Source: Azoarcus sp. (GTDB lineage Bacteria > Pseudomonadota > Gammaproteobacteria > Burkholderiales > Rhodocyclaceae). From it: a stretch of 6,845 nucleotides of DNA. The number at the start of each line of letters is the position of its first letter. Position 1 is the first letter of the stretch. Of this stretch, positions 1 to 5,418 are shown one piece after another. Made by a program: the position numbers and the translations under genes. The DNA is taken from the NCBI GenBank assembly GCA_031258035.1, contig JAIRNL010000179.1:1-6845 (forward strand), given 5' to 3'. Below the pieces are notes generated by a model, which worked only from the letters and a program-made list of their open reading frames with translations, made no database searches and was not told the origin of the DNA.

Positions 1-46
1 TCGGCAGACTCGGAGTGCCCCGGCTCTCATAACCTCAACTCCTCGA

Positions 47-78
47 ACCGCCCGGTGCGGAGCCGCATGCCGGGTGGT
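47..78 (+). ncRNA. Group II intron domain V (catalytic hairpin)
   Basis: The lower helix pairs 47-55 with 70-78 (nine pairs, with a G50-U75 wobble). A two-base bulge (T68, G69) lies on the 3' side, then an upper helix pairs 56-59 with 64-67 and is capped by bases 60-63. A 3'-side two-base bulge between a long and a short helix is the diagnostic shape of domain V. C49-G50-C51, with the central G in a wobble pair, sits where the catalytic AGC/CGC triad is expected. The hairpin is slightly shorter than the common 34-nt form, and the GAGC loop is not a strict GNRA loop. Confidence 0.8.
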
Positions 79-80
79 GT

Positions 81-115
81 GGCAGGGGTACGGCCTCACG
101 GCCGTCCCCTATGCC
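81..115 (+). ncRNA. Group II intron domain VI with branch-point A
   Basis: Bases 81-84 pair with 112-115, 85-88 with 106-109, and 90-95 with 100-105; the loop is TCAC at 96-99. Unpaired T110/A111 on the 3' side gives a bulged adenosine 7 nt before the proposed intron end at 118, as expected for the branch point. It follows domain V after a two-base linker (79-80), which is normal spacing. Confidence 0.75.
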
Positions 116-134
116 GATTCGCTTTATTTTGCTC

Positions 135-170
135 GCGCTGCGCTTTTCCCCGGCGGAAAAAGCGCGGCGC
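135..170 (-). terminator. Long hairpin after the acyl-CoA dehydrogenase gene (probable 3' end)
   Basis: Bases 135-147 pair with 158-170 with one non-Watson-Crick position (139/166). The stem continues as 148-149 with 155-156 after a single unpaired A157, and the loop is 150-154. The inverted repeat starts 10 bases beyond the dehydrogenase stop codon, which is where an operon terminator belongs. On the minus strand it is followed by an A-rich run, not by a U-tract, so it is not a textbook intrinsic terminator. It may instead protect the mRNA 3' end or need a factor. Position 139/166 is U-G in plus-strand RNA but A-C in minus-strand RNA, so the fold is slightly better as plus-strand RNA; there too no U-tract follows. 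Confidence 0.5.
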
Positions 171-180
171 ATCCAAGGGC

Positions 181-1992
181 TCAGAACAAGGGCTCGTCGA
201 GTCCGAGCACCGAGGGGCCACCCTGGGTGATTTCCGTCGCCAGCGCCCCGGCCTGTACCAGCCAGTGTTGCGCGAAGAAACGGGCCGTCGCCAGCTTGCC
301 CTTGTAGTAGCCATCGGTTGCGCCCGCGTCGAGCTTCGCCTGCGCGATCTGCGCGGACTTGGCGAGCAGCCAGCCGCCGACCACGATGCCGGTGAGCTTG
401 AGGTAAGGCACGGAACCCGCATGCACGACCTGCGGCTCGCTGCCGTAGATGCCGATCAGCCACTCGGTGGCGTCGATCTGCGCCTGCACGGCTTCTTTCA
501 GGCGCTTGCCGATCTCGCCCAGTTTGGCATCGCCCGAGAGCTTGTCGGCGTAGGCGGCGATGTCTTTGTACAGGCCGCGGGCGGTGAAGCCGACGTTGCC
601 CGCCTCGTCCTTTTCGCGCGCGGTCTTGCGGCCGACGAGGTCATTGGCCTGGATGGCGGTGGTGCCTTCGTAGATCGCGGTGATGCGGGAGTCGCGCAGG
701 TATTGCGCCGCACCGGTTTCTTCGATGAAGCCGGTGCCGCCATGCACCTGGATGCCCTCGGAGGCAATGTCGATGCCGCCCTCGGTGCTCCAGCCCTTGA
801 CCACCGGCGTGAGCAGTTCGACGTAGGATTGGCTCTGCTTCCTGACCGCCGCATCGGGGTGATGCGCGGACTTGTCCATGTTGCCGGCGACGAAGTAGGC
901 GATCGCGCGCATGGCTTCCGTGCGGGACTTCATGTCCATCAGGAGACGGCGCACATCCGGGTGGAAGAGGATGGGTTTGGTTTCCTTGCTCTTGTCGCCG
1001 ATGATCGCGCCCTGGATGCGTTCGCGGGCATAGGCGAGCGCGTGCTGGTAGGCGCGCTCGGCGACGCCGACGCCTTCCAGGCCGACGTTGAGGCGCGCGT
1101 GGTTCATCATCGTGAACATGTAGCTGACGCCCTTGCCTTCCTGCCCGACCAGCCACCCCTTGGCGCCGACCTTGTCGCCGTAGGACATCACGGCCGTGGC
1201 GCTGCCGTGGATGCCGAGCTTGTGTTCGATGGCCGAGCAGATCAGGTCGTTGCGCTCGCCCAGGCTGCCGTCGTCATTGACGAGGAACTTGGGAACGATG
1301 AAGAGCGAGATGCCTTTCAGGCCCGGATCGGAATTGGGCAGGCGCGCGAGCACGAGGTGGATGATGTTCCCCGACATGTCGTGTTCGCCCCAGGTGATGA
1401 AAATCTTGGTGCCGGTGATCCGGTAGGTGCCGTCGCCGCTGGGATCGGGCACGGCCTTGGTGCGGATGGCGGTCAGGTCGGAGCCCGCCTGCGGCTCGGT
1501 CAGGTTCATGGTGCCCGACCAGGTGCCGTCGGCCATCTTGTGCAGGTATTTTTCCTTGAGATCCTCGGAGGCGTGGTGGCGAATGGCCTCGATCGCGCCC
1601 AGGGTGAGCATCGGGCAGAGCGCGAAGGCAATGCTCGCGGAACGCCACATCTCATTGACCGCGATGTTGACGAGGTGCGGCAGGCCCTGTCCACCGTACT
1701 TGGGATCGACCGGCATGGCATGCCAGCCGTTTTCGCTGAAAAGTTTGTAAGCGTCCTTGTATTCCTGGATGGTGGTCACGACGCCGTCTTTCCAGACCGG
1801 CCCTTTCTTGTCACCTTTGGGATTCAGGGGGTCGATGACCTCGGAAGCAAATTTGGCGGCTTCTTCCAGGATGGCGTCTACCGTATCGGCGTCGACTTCC
1901 TCGAAATCCGGCAGGGCGATGATTTCCTGCAAACCGGCAATTTCGTTCAGGACGAAGCGCATATCGGCGAGCGGTGCATTGTATGTACTCAT
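181..1992 (-). CDS. Acyl-CoA dehydrogenase, long type with extra C-terminal domain
   Basis: This FAD-dependent enzyme introduces the alpha,beta double bond in an acyl-CoA and passes electrons to ETF. It has 603 residues, against about 380-400 for short-type enzymes, and matches the roughly 600-residue FadE/DmdC-like group. In order it shows an N-terminal helical domain, the FAD/substrate beta-domain motif MNLTEPQAGSDL (about 162-173), FITWGEH (about 198-204), the QVHGGTGF flavin-binding stretch (from about 415), and IYEGTTAIQ, whose glutamate (about E442) is the catalytic base. An added C-terminal helical domain runs from about 460 to the end. The ATG at 1992 has a GGGAG Shine-Dalgarno 7 nt upstream; an in-frame start 7 codons earlier is less likely. 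It is last in the etfB-etfA-membrane protein operon, so EtfAB is the evident acceptor. Chain length or substrate (fatty, aryl or methylthio acyl-CoA) cannot be read from sequence. Confidence 0.93.
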   Translation of the reverse strand: MSTYNAPLADMRFVLNEIAGLQEIIALPDFEEVDADTVDAILEEAAKFASEVIDPLNPKGDKKGPVWKDGVVTTIQEYKDAYKLFSENGWHAMPVDPKYGGQGLPHLVNIAVNEMWRSASIAFALCPMLTLGAIEAIRHHASEDLKEKYLHKMADGTWSGTMNLTEPQAGSDLTAIRTKAVPDPSGDGTYRITGTKIFITWGEHDMSGNIIHLVLARLPNSDPGLKGISLFIVPKFLVNDDGSLGERNDLICSAIEHKLGIHGSATAVMSYGDKVGAKGWLVGQEGKGVSYMFTMMNHARLNVGLEGVGVAERAYQHALAYARERIQGAIIGDKSKETKPILFHPDVRRLLMDMKSRTEAMRAIAYFVAGNMDKSAHHPDAAVRKQSQSYVELLTPVVKGWSTEGGIDIASEGIQVHGGTGFIEETGAAQYLRDSRITAIYEGTTAIQANDLVGRKTAREKDEAGNVGFTARGLYKDIAAYADKLSGDAKLGEIGKRLKEAVQAQIDATEWLIGIYGSEPQVVHAGSVPYLKLTGIVVGGWLLAKSAQIAQAKLDAGATDGYYKGKLATARFFAQHWLVQAGALATEITQGGPSVLGLDEPLF

Positions 1993-2032
1993 TGGGAGTC
2001 TCCCTCCAGTCAAGTCAATAAAAGTGCGATGC

Positions 2033-2698
2033 CTATTTGTTCAACAGATAGCGGTGGTCATCGAAAGCCGCTACCCATTCCGGCCGGTATACCACCATCA
2101 ACGTGATCAGCGCCCCGCTGAGCCAGGCTTCGGAGAAGCCCAGCAGCAGAAAGTACGGCAGATATTCGTCGATCAGGAAACCGGCTTCGTATGCGCCAGC
2201 CAGCACCATGACCCCAGAGGCGAGAACGCCTTGCAGCACGAGGGTCATGGCCGAACCGGCAAAACCGACAACAAAGATGAACACGAAGAAGTGCGCGGGC
2301 AGATGCCGCTCGACCCAGCGCAGGATGGCGCGCGCGACGAACACCGGCGCCACGGCCATCAGCAGGAAGTTGAGCGGCCACGCCTGCCAGTCCGCCGCGC
2401 CGTTCAGGGTGATCGCGCCCAGCGCCAGCGCCATGGCAAGCAGAGCCAGGCGCGGGCCGAGACACAGGACGGCGGCCATCGCCCCGAGCAGGTGGAGATT
2501 GAGCCCTGGCTTGATGCCGGCGCGCAGGCTCCAGGCCAGAGCCAGCGACACGGCGAACCCCAGCAACAGGTTGAGCTGCGTCGCCTCTTTCAATCGCGCC
2601 AAGGGGGCGCGCCGCCACACCTGATACAACACCGGCGCGGCAAGCGCCAATGCTCCCCAGTGCCACGCCATTCCGAACAGCGAAGCCGGCAGGTTCAT
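2033..2698 (-). CDS. Multi-spanning membrane protein, CbiM-like (COG3235 type)
   Basis: A 221-residue, very hydrophobic protein with about six or seven membrane segments (roughly 12-28, 41-58, 68-98 as one or two, 105-124, 136-168, 180-203). It resembles the proteobacterial family often labelled 'energy-coupling factor ABC transporter permease' (COG3235, distantly CbiM-like). Seen directly are GLNLHLLGA (about 65-73), like the His-Leu-Gly stretch of CbiM, RHLPAHFFV (about 131-139), EYLPYFLLLGFSEAW (about 178-192) and a YRPEW...FDD tail. The N-terminal metal-binding His motif of true CbiM/NikM is absent, and no CbiN, CbiQ or CbiO partner is nearby, so cobalt or nickel uptake should not be assumed. 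The start is fixed: the in-frame codon string upstream runs back to the etfA stop without another start. Its Shine-Dalgarno is weak. It sits 39 nt after etfA and 40 nt before the dehydrogenase, so it is probably co-transcribed with them. Confidence 0.85.
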   Translation of the reverse strand: MNLPASLFGMAWHWGALALAAPVLYQVWRRAPLARLKEATQLNLLLGFAVSLALAWSLRAGIKPGLNLHLLGAMAAVLCLGPRLALLAMALALGAITLNGAADWQAWPLNFLLMAVAPVFVARAILRWVERHLPAHFFVFIFVVGFAGSAMTLVLQGVLASGVMVLAGAYEAGFLIDEYLPYFLLLGFSEAWLSGALITLMVVYRPEWVAAFDDHRYLLNK

Positions 2699-2737
2699 CG
2701 GCGCTACCCGCGCACTCTCGCGTCCATTTCCATGCGT

Positions 2738-3670
2738 TTAACCCAGGGCCGCGACCAGTTCGGGCACGGCGGCGAAGAGATCCGCCACCAGCCCGTAGTC
2801 GGCCACCTGGAAGATCGGCGCGTCGGGATCCTTGTTGATCGCCACGATCACCTTGGAATCCTTCATGCCAGCCAGATGCTGGATCTGCCCCGAAATACCG
2901 ACGGCGATGTAGAGCTGCGGCGCGACGATCTTGCCCGTCTGTCCCACCTGATAATCGTTGGGCACGAAGCCGGCATCGACCGCGGCGCGGCTGGCGCCGA
3001 GCGCGGCGCCGAGCTTGTCAGCCAGCGGTTCGAGCACCTTGCCGTAGTTTTCGCCGCTGCCCAGGCCACGGCCACCGGAGACGATGACCTTGGCCGCGCC
3101 CAGTTCGGGACGGGCGCTCTTGATGACTTCGCGCCCGAGCAAGCGCACGAGGCCGAGATCGGGGCCGGCGTTCGCCGGTTCGATCGCCGCGCTGCCGCCT
3201 TCGCCGGCGGGCTCGAACGCCGTGGTGCGCACGGTGAGAACCTTGACCGCATCGGCGCTCTTGACGGTGGCGAGCGCGTTGCCGGCGTAGATCGGGCGCA
3301 CGAAAGTATCGGGCGCTTCGATGCCGACGATATCGCTCACCTGGGCGACATCGAGCAGCGCCGCGACGCGGGGCGTCAGATTCTTGCCGGCGCTGGTAGC
3401 GGGCGACAGGATGTGGCTGTAGCCAGAAGCCAGCGTCCTGACCAGTTCGGCGACGTTTTCCGGCGTTTGCGCTTCATACTGCGGCGCATCGACGGCGAGA
3501 ACCTTGGCGACGCCGGCCACCCTGGAAGCGGCCTGGCTCACCGCGCCGATGCCAGCGCCCGCGACGAGGACATGGATATCGCCGCCGAGCCTGGCCGCGG
3601 CGGTCACGGTATTGAGGGTAGCCGCCTTCAGGACGGCGTTGTCGTGTTCGGCAATGACGAGGATGGCCAT
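2738..3670 (-). CDS. etfA: Electron transfer flavoprotein, alpha subunit
   Basis: The FAD-carrying subunit of soluble ETF, which takes electrons from acyl-CoA dehydrogenases and delivers them to membrane ETF:quinone oxidoreductase. It has 310 residues, the usual length. The N-terminal ETF fold opens with MAILVIAEHDN. The C-terminal FAD domain shows SGGRGLGSGENY (about 198-209), LGASRAAVDAGFVPNDYQVG (about 225-244) and the family signature from LYIAVGISGQIQHLAG (about 253) through INKDPDAPIF. The ATG lies 2 nt after the etfB stop. Its Shine-Dalgarno, AGGTGA, is inside the last codons of etfB, so the two are translated together and should be made in equal amounts. All expected motifs are present and nothing looks truncated. 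Confidence 0.97.
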   Translation of the reverse strand: MAILVIAEHDNAVLKAATLNTVTAAARLGGDIHVLVAGAGIGAVSQAASRVAGVAKVLAVDAPQYEAQTPENVAELVRTLASGYSHILSPATSAGKNLTPRVAALLDVAQVSDIVGIEAPDTFVRPIYAGNALATVKSADAVKVLTVRTTAFEPAGEGGSAAIEPANAGPDLGLVRLLGREVIKSARPELGAAKVIVSGGRGLGSGENYGKVLEPLADKLGAALGASRAAVDAGFVPNDYQVGQTGKIVAPQLYIAVGISGQIQHLAGMKDSKVIVAINKDPDAPIFQVADYGLVADLFAAVPELVAALG

Positions 3671-3672
3671 GT

Positions 3673-4422
3673 TCAGATCACCTTTGCAACGTTCTTGAGT
3701 TTATCGACCAGTTGGGCGACATCGGCCACGACGATACCGGCGCTGCGCTTGGGCGGCTCGACGACCTTGAGCGTCGTCAGGCGCGGCGTGACATCCACGC
3801 CCAGATCGGCGGGCTTCACGGTTTCGAGCGGCTTTTTCTTCGCCTTCATGATGTTCGGCAGCGTGGCGAAGCGCGGCTCGTTCAGGCGCAGGTCGACGGT
3901 GACGACCGCCGGCAGCTTGACAGCCAGGGTTTCCAGGCCACCGTCGATTTCGCGCGTGACGGTGATCTCGTCGGCGCCGGGAACGAGCTTGGAGATGAAA
4001 GTCGCCTGCGGCCAGCCCAACAAGGCGGCGAGAACCTGCCCGGTCTGGTTGGCGTCGTCGTCGATCGCCTGTTTGCCGGCGATCACCAGGGCCGGCTTTT
4101 CCTTCTCGGCGATCGCCTTCAGCAGCTTGGCGACCGCCAGCGGTTGCAGCTCGACATCGGTTTCGACCAGGATGGCGCGATCCGCGCCCATGGCCAGCGC
4201 CGTGCGCAGGGTTTCCTGCACCGCGCCCAGACCCGCACTGACGACGATCACTTCGGTCGCGGTACCAGCTTCTTTCAATCGCACCGCCTCTTCCACCGCA
4301 ATTTCGTCGAACGGATTCATACTCATTTTTACATTGACCAGATCCACACCGCTGCCGTCCGCCTTGACGCGAACCTTGACGTTGGGATCGACCACGCGTT
4401 TGACCGGGACCAAGATTTTCAA
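3673..4422 (-). CDS. etfB: Electron transfer flavoprotein, beta subunit
   Basis: The AMP-binding partner of EtfA and the docking face for acyl-CoA dehydrogenases. From the TTG at 4422 it encodes 249 residues, the family norm, starting MKILVPVKRVVDPNVKV. NPFDEIAVEEA (about 36-46) and GKQAIDDDANQTGQ (about 116-129) are the nucleotide-binding segments. DLRLNEPRFATLPNIMKAKK (about 177-196) is the ETF-beta signature and contains the dehydrogenase recognition loop with its Leu at about 188. This is the classical fatty-acid-oxidation type, not an obviously bifurcating one. The TTG is chosen because AAGGAG lies 7 nt upstream and homology begins exactly there; an upstream in-frame extension to 4632 is non-homologous and crosses the promoter region. 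It is first in the operon with etfA, the membrane protein and the acyl-CoA dehydrogenase. Confidence 0.96.
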   Translation of the reverse strand: MKILVPVKRVVDPNVKVRVKADGSGVDLVNVKMSMNPFDEIAVEEAVRLKEAGTATEVIVVSAGLGAVQETLRTALAMGADRAILVETDVELQPLAVAKLLKAIAEKEKPALVIAGKQAIDDDANQTGQVLAALLGWPQATFISKLVPGADEITVTREIDGGLETLAVKLPAVVTVDLRLNEPRFATLPNIMKAKKKPLETVKPADLGVDVTPRLTTLKVVEPPKRSAGIVVADVAQLVDKLKNVAKVI

Positions 4423-4428
4423 AGCCGT

Positions 4429-4434
4429 ACTCCT
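4429..4434 (-). promoter_or_regulatory. Strong Shine-Dalgarno that fixes the etfB TTG start
   Basis: The minus strand reads AAGAAGGAGTACGGCTTTGAAA. The AGGAG core is separated by 7 nt from the TTG, followed directly by the conserved Lys-Ile-Leu-Val-Pro-Val-Lys start of ETF-beta. This is the best ribosome site seen in the window and supports the non-ATG start. Confidence 0.8.
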
Positions 4435-4470
4435 TCTTTGTCTGACTGGTTCAGGCACCGCACAACGGGT

Positions 4471-4496
4471 GCGCCCTGGCTGGGTTCGCCGGGCGC
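4471..4496 (-). other. Hairpin in the etfB leader region
   Basis: Bases 4471-4476 pair with 4491-4496 and 4478-4480 pair with 4488-4490, with one bulged base (4477) and a 7-base loop. If the proposed -10 box at 4501-4506 is used, the transcript would begin at or just before this stem, giving a structured mRNA 5' end. That could stabilise the message; a protein-binding site is also possible. The pairing is seen in the sequence, but its role is inferred. Confidence 0.35.
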
Positions 4497-4500
4497 GCCA

Positions 4501-4506
4501 ATTATG
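4501..4506 (-). promoter_or_regulatory. Candidate extended -10 box for the etfB operon
   Basis: On the minus strand TGCCATAAT combines a CATAAT hexamer with an upstream TG, the extended -10 form. It lies about 80 nt before the etfB start, inside the only long gap in the window. No good -35 match exists at 16-18 bp; the nearest, about 16-17 bp away, are T-rich strings around ATGTTTT. Predicted transcription start is near 4494. It could equally need an activator. Confidence 0.4.
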
Positions 4507-4591
4507 GCACTGTCGCCCGAACAAAACATGCTGCAATGCAGAAATAACAGAGCCGCCGCACACGCGAACGTCGTAACGGCACCTGCACCGG

Positions 4592-4623
4592 GTCTCCGGG
4601 AGGCCGGCCCGGACTCCCGGGAC
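4592..4623 (-). terminator. GC-rich hairpin downstream of tatD
   Basis: Bases 4596-4602 pair perfectly with 4614-4620, and 4592-4594 pair with 4621-4623 across one bulged base (4595): ten pairs in all, with an 11-base loop. It starts 34 bases after the tatD stop. No U-tract follows on either strand, so intrinsic termination is doubtful. It may slow polymerase for Rho or protect the 3' end. Confidence 0.35.
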
Positions 4624-4636
4624 ATTGGACAACGTT

Positions 4637-4655
4637 CCCAGGAAAACATCCCGGG
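4637..4655 (-). terminator. Short hairpin immediately after the tatD stop
   Basis: In minus-strand RNA, CCCGGGA (4655-4649) pairs with TCCTGGG (4643-4637) with one G-U wobble and a UGUUU loop. It begins one base after the TGA. It lacks a following U-tract. It shares the word TCCCGGG with the next hairpin (4615-4621). A modest transcript-end structure is the simplest reading. Confidence 0.3.
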
Positions 4656-4656
4656 T

Positions 4657-5418
4657 TCATTGGAAACCCAGCGCGGCACGGGCGTTGGCGCCCGTGGCGG
4701 AAATGACATCGGTAACGTCCGCGCCGCGCAACCCGGCAAGCGTTTCGGCGTAACGCCGCAGGTTTTCGGGCACATTGCGCGCCCCCAGCCCCCAGGCTGG
4801 GGACATATCGGGCGCATCGGTTTCGAGCACGATGGCGGTCAGCGGGAGCTCGGCCGCGAGCCGGCGGATGCGGCGCGCCCCCGGAAAAGTCATCGCGCCG
4901 CCAAAGCCGAGCCTGAAGCCCAAGGCGATGAAAGCCCCGGCCTGCTGAAGACTGCCGTTGAACGCATGCGCGATGCCGCCGGCGACCCTGACCCGGCGCA
5001 GGGCCGCGAGCACGGCATCCTGCGCCCGCCGCACATGCAGGATGACCGGCAGGCCGTGGCGGCGGGCGAGTTCGAGCTGCGCGACAAAAAAAGCCGACTG
5101 CCGCGCCGCATCGACGCCCGGCGCGTAATGATCGAGGCCGATTTCGCCCACGGCGACGCAAACGCCCTGCCCGAGCAAGGCATCGAGCGCGGCAAGATCG
5201 GCCTCGCTGGCGCGCCCGGCATACAGCGGATGGATGCCGAGCGCCGGGAAAACATCGCTCGCCATCCCGGCGAGCGCCAGCGTCCGCGCGAAACCGGCGC
5301 GTTCGACCGTCGGCGTCACGAAGCCGCCGACCCCGGTCGCGCGCGCGCGTTCGAGCACCGCCGCGCGGTCGGCATCGAATTCGGCGGCATCGAGATGGAG
5401 GTGGGTGTCGATCAGCAA
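4657..5418 (-). CDS. tatD: TatD-family metal-dependent hydrolase (3'-5' DNase type)
   Basis: A TIM-barrel amidohydrolase of the TatD/YcfH/YjjV group. Characterised members are Mg/Mn-dependent 3'-5' exonucleases linked to DNA repair or turnover; the exact paralogue is not resolved, and no Tat export genes are nearby. It has 253 residues. The complete metal set is visible: H6 and H8 in DTHLHLD, E92 in GEIGLDHY, H128 in VILHVRRAQD, H151 in AHAFNGS, and D201 in LETDAPDM. The start is taken as TTG at 5418 because family homology begins at LIDTHLHLD; the long in-frame extension to 5658 reads an alternative frame of ppx and is Arg/Pro-rich. The gene overlaps the ppx end by 7 nt and lacks a clear Shine-Dalgarno, which suggests translational coupling. 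Confidence 0.92.
   Translation of the reverse strand: MLIDTHLHLDAAEFDADRAAVLERARATGVGGFVTPTVERAGFARTLALAGMASDVFPALGIHPLYAGRASEADLAALDALLGQGVCVAVGEIGLDHYAPGVDAARQSAFFVAQLELARRHGLPVILHVRRAQDAVLAALRRVRVAGGIAHAFNGSLQQAGAFIALGFRLGFGGAMTFPGARRIRRLAAELPLTAIVLETDAPDMSPAWGLGARNVPENLRRYAETLAGLRGADVTDVISATGANARAALGFQ

Larger units (their letters stand above)
1..118 (+). mobile_element. Group II intron, 3' end only (left part outside window)
   Basis: This is the tail of a self-splicing retroelement RNA. Bases 47-78 fold as domain V and bases 81-115 as domain VI, and the intron appears to end at about base 118 with the usual terminal AT after a CCGAT string. A bulged A at 111 leaves 7 nt to the proposed 3' splice site, the normal place for the branch-point adenosine. 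The order and sequence of the two hairpins match the tails of bacterial introns that carry a reverse transcriptase/maturase. Bases 1-46 would be the end of domain IV or of the maturase frame; one plus frame stops with TAA at 30-32, but the few codons visible are too short to identify. The 5' end, EBS loops and maturase lie outside the window, so activity and completeness cannot be judged. The 3' boundary is good to a few bases. Confidence 0.8.
4423..4656. other. Intergenic region between tatD and etfB (234 nt)
   Basis: No homologous coding sequence is seen here on either strand. Frames that run through are extensions of neighbouring genes in non-conserved sequence. The tatD-proximal half holds two GC-rich hairpins; the etfB-proximal half holds the candidate -10 box, the leader hairpin and the etfB ribosome site. 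This is the natural boundary between a ppx-tatD unit and the etfB-etfA-membrane protein-dehydrogenase unit. Confidence 0.6.

Noticed and set aside
74..307. Small plus-strand frame starting in the intron tail
   Set aside because: It translates the domain V/VI RNA structure and then the antisense strand of acd; such frames at intron ends are common mis-annotations.
1992..2010. Dyad GGGAGACTCCC over the acd ribosome site
   Set aside because: It has only five pairs with a one-base centre, so it cannot form an RNA hairpin as such; a 4-bp alternative is too weak to call regulatory. The GGGAG is explained as the Shine-Dalgarno.
55..2106. 683-residue open frame on the plus strand, opposite the acyl-CoA dehydrogenase
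   Set aside because: It is the complement of a well-conserved coding gene in GC-rich DNA, where stop codons are rare in antisense frames. It has no recognisable motif, a composition rich in Arg/Asp/Gly/Ala/His, and it starts inside the intron domain V.
2033..2698. Reading the membrane protein as a cobalt or nickel transporter component
   Set aside because: The metal-binding N-terminal His motif and the CbiN/CbiQ/CbiO partners are absent, so the family label does not support that function here.
1757..4576. 939-residue plus-strand open frame opposite etfB, etfA and the membrane gene
   Set aside because: It crosses several genes and intergenic gaps on the other strand, shows no domain, and its composition changes from gene to gene as expected for an antisense shadow.
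4423..4632. 70-residue N-terminal extension of etfB from an upstream start
   Set aside because: The extension is Arg/Cys-rich and unlike any ETF-beta; it covers the promoter and hairpins, whereas the TTG at 4422 has a strong Shine-Dalgarno and matches the family N-terminus.
5337..5351. Alternating CG run inside tatD (possible Z-DNA)
   Set aside because: A short run inside coding sequence, explained by Arg/Ala codons in GC-rich DNA.
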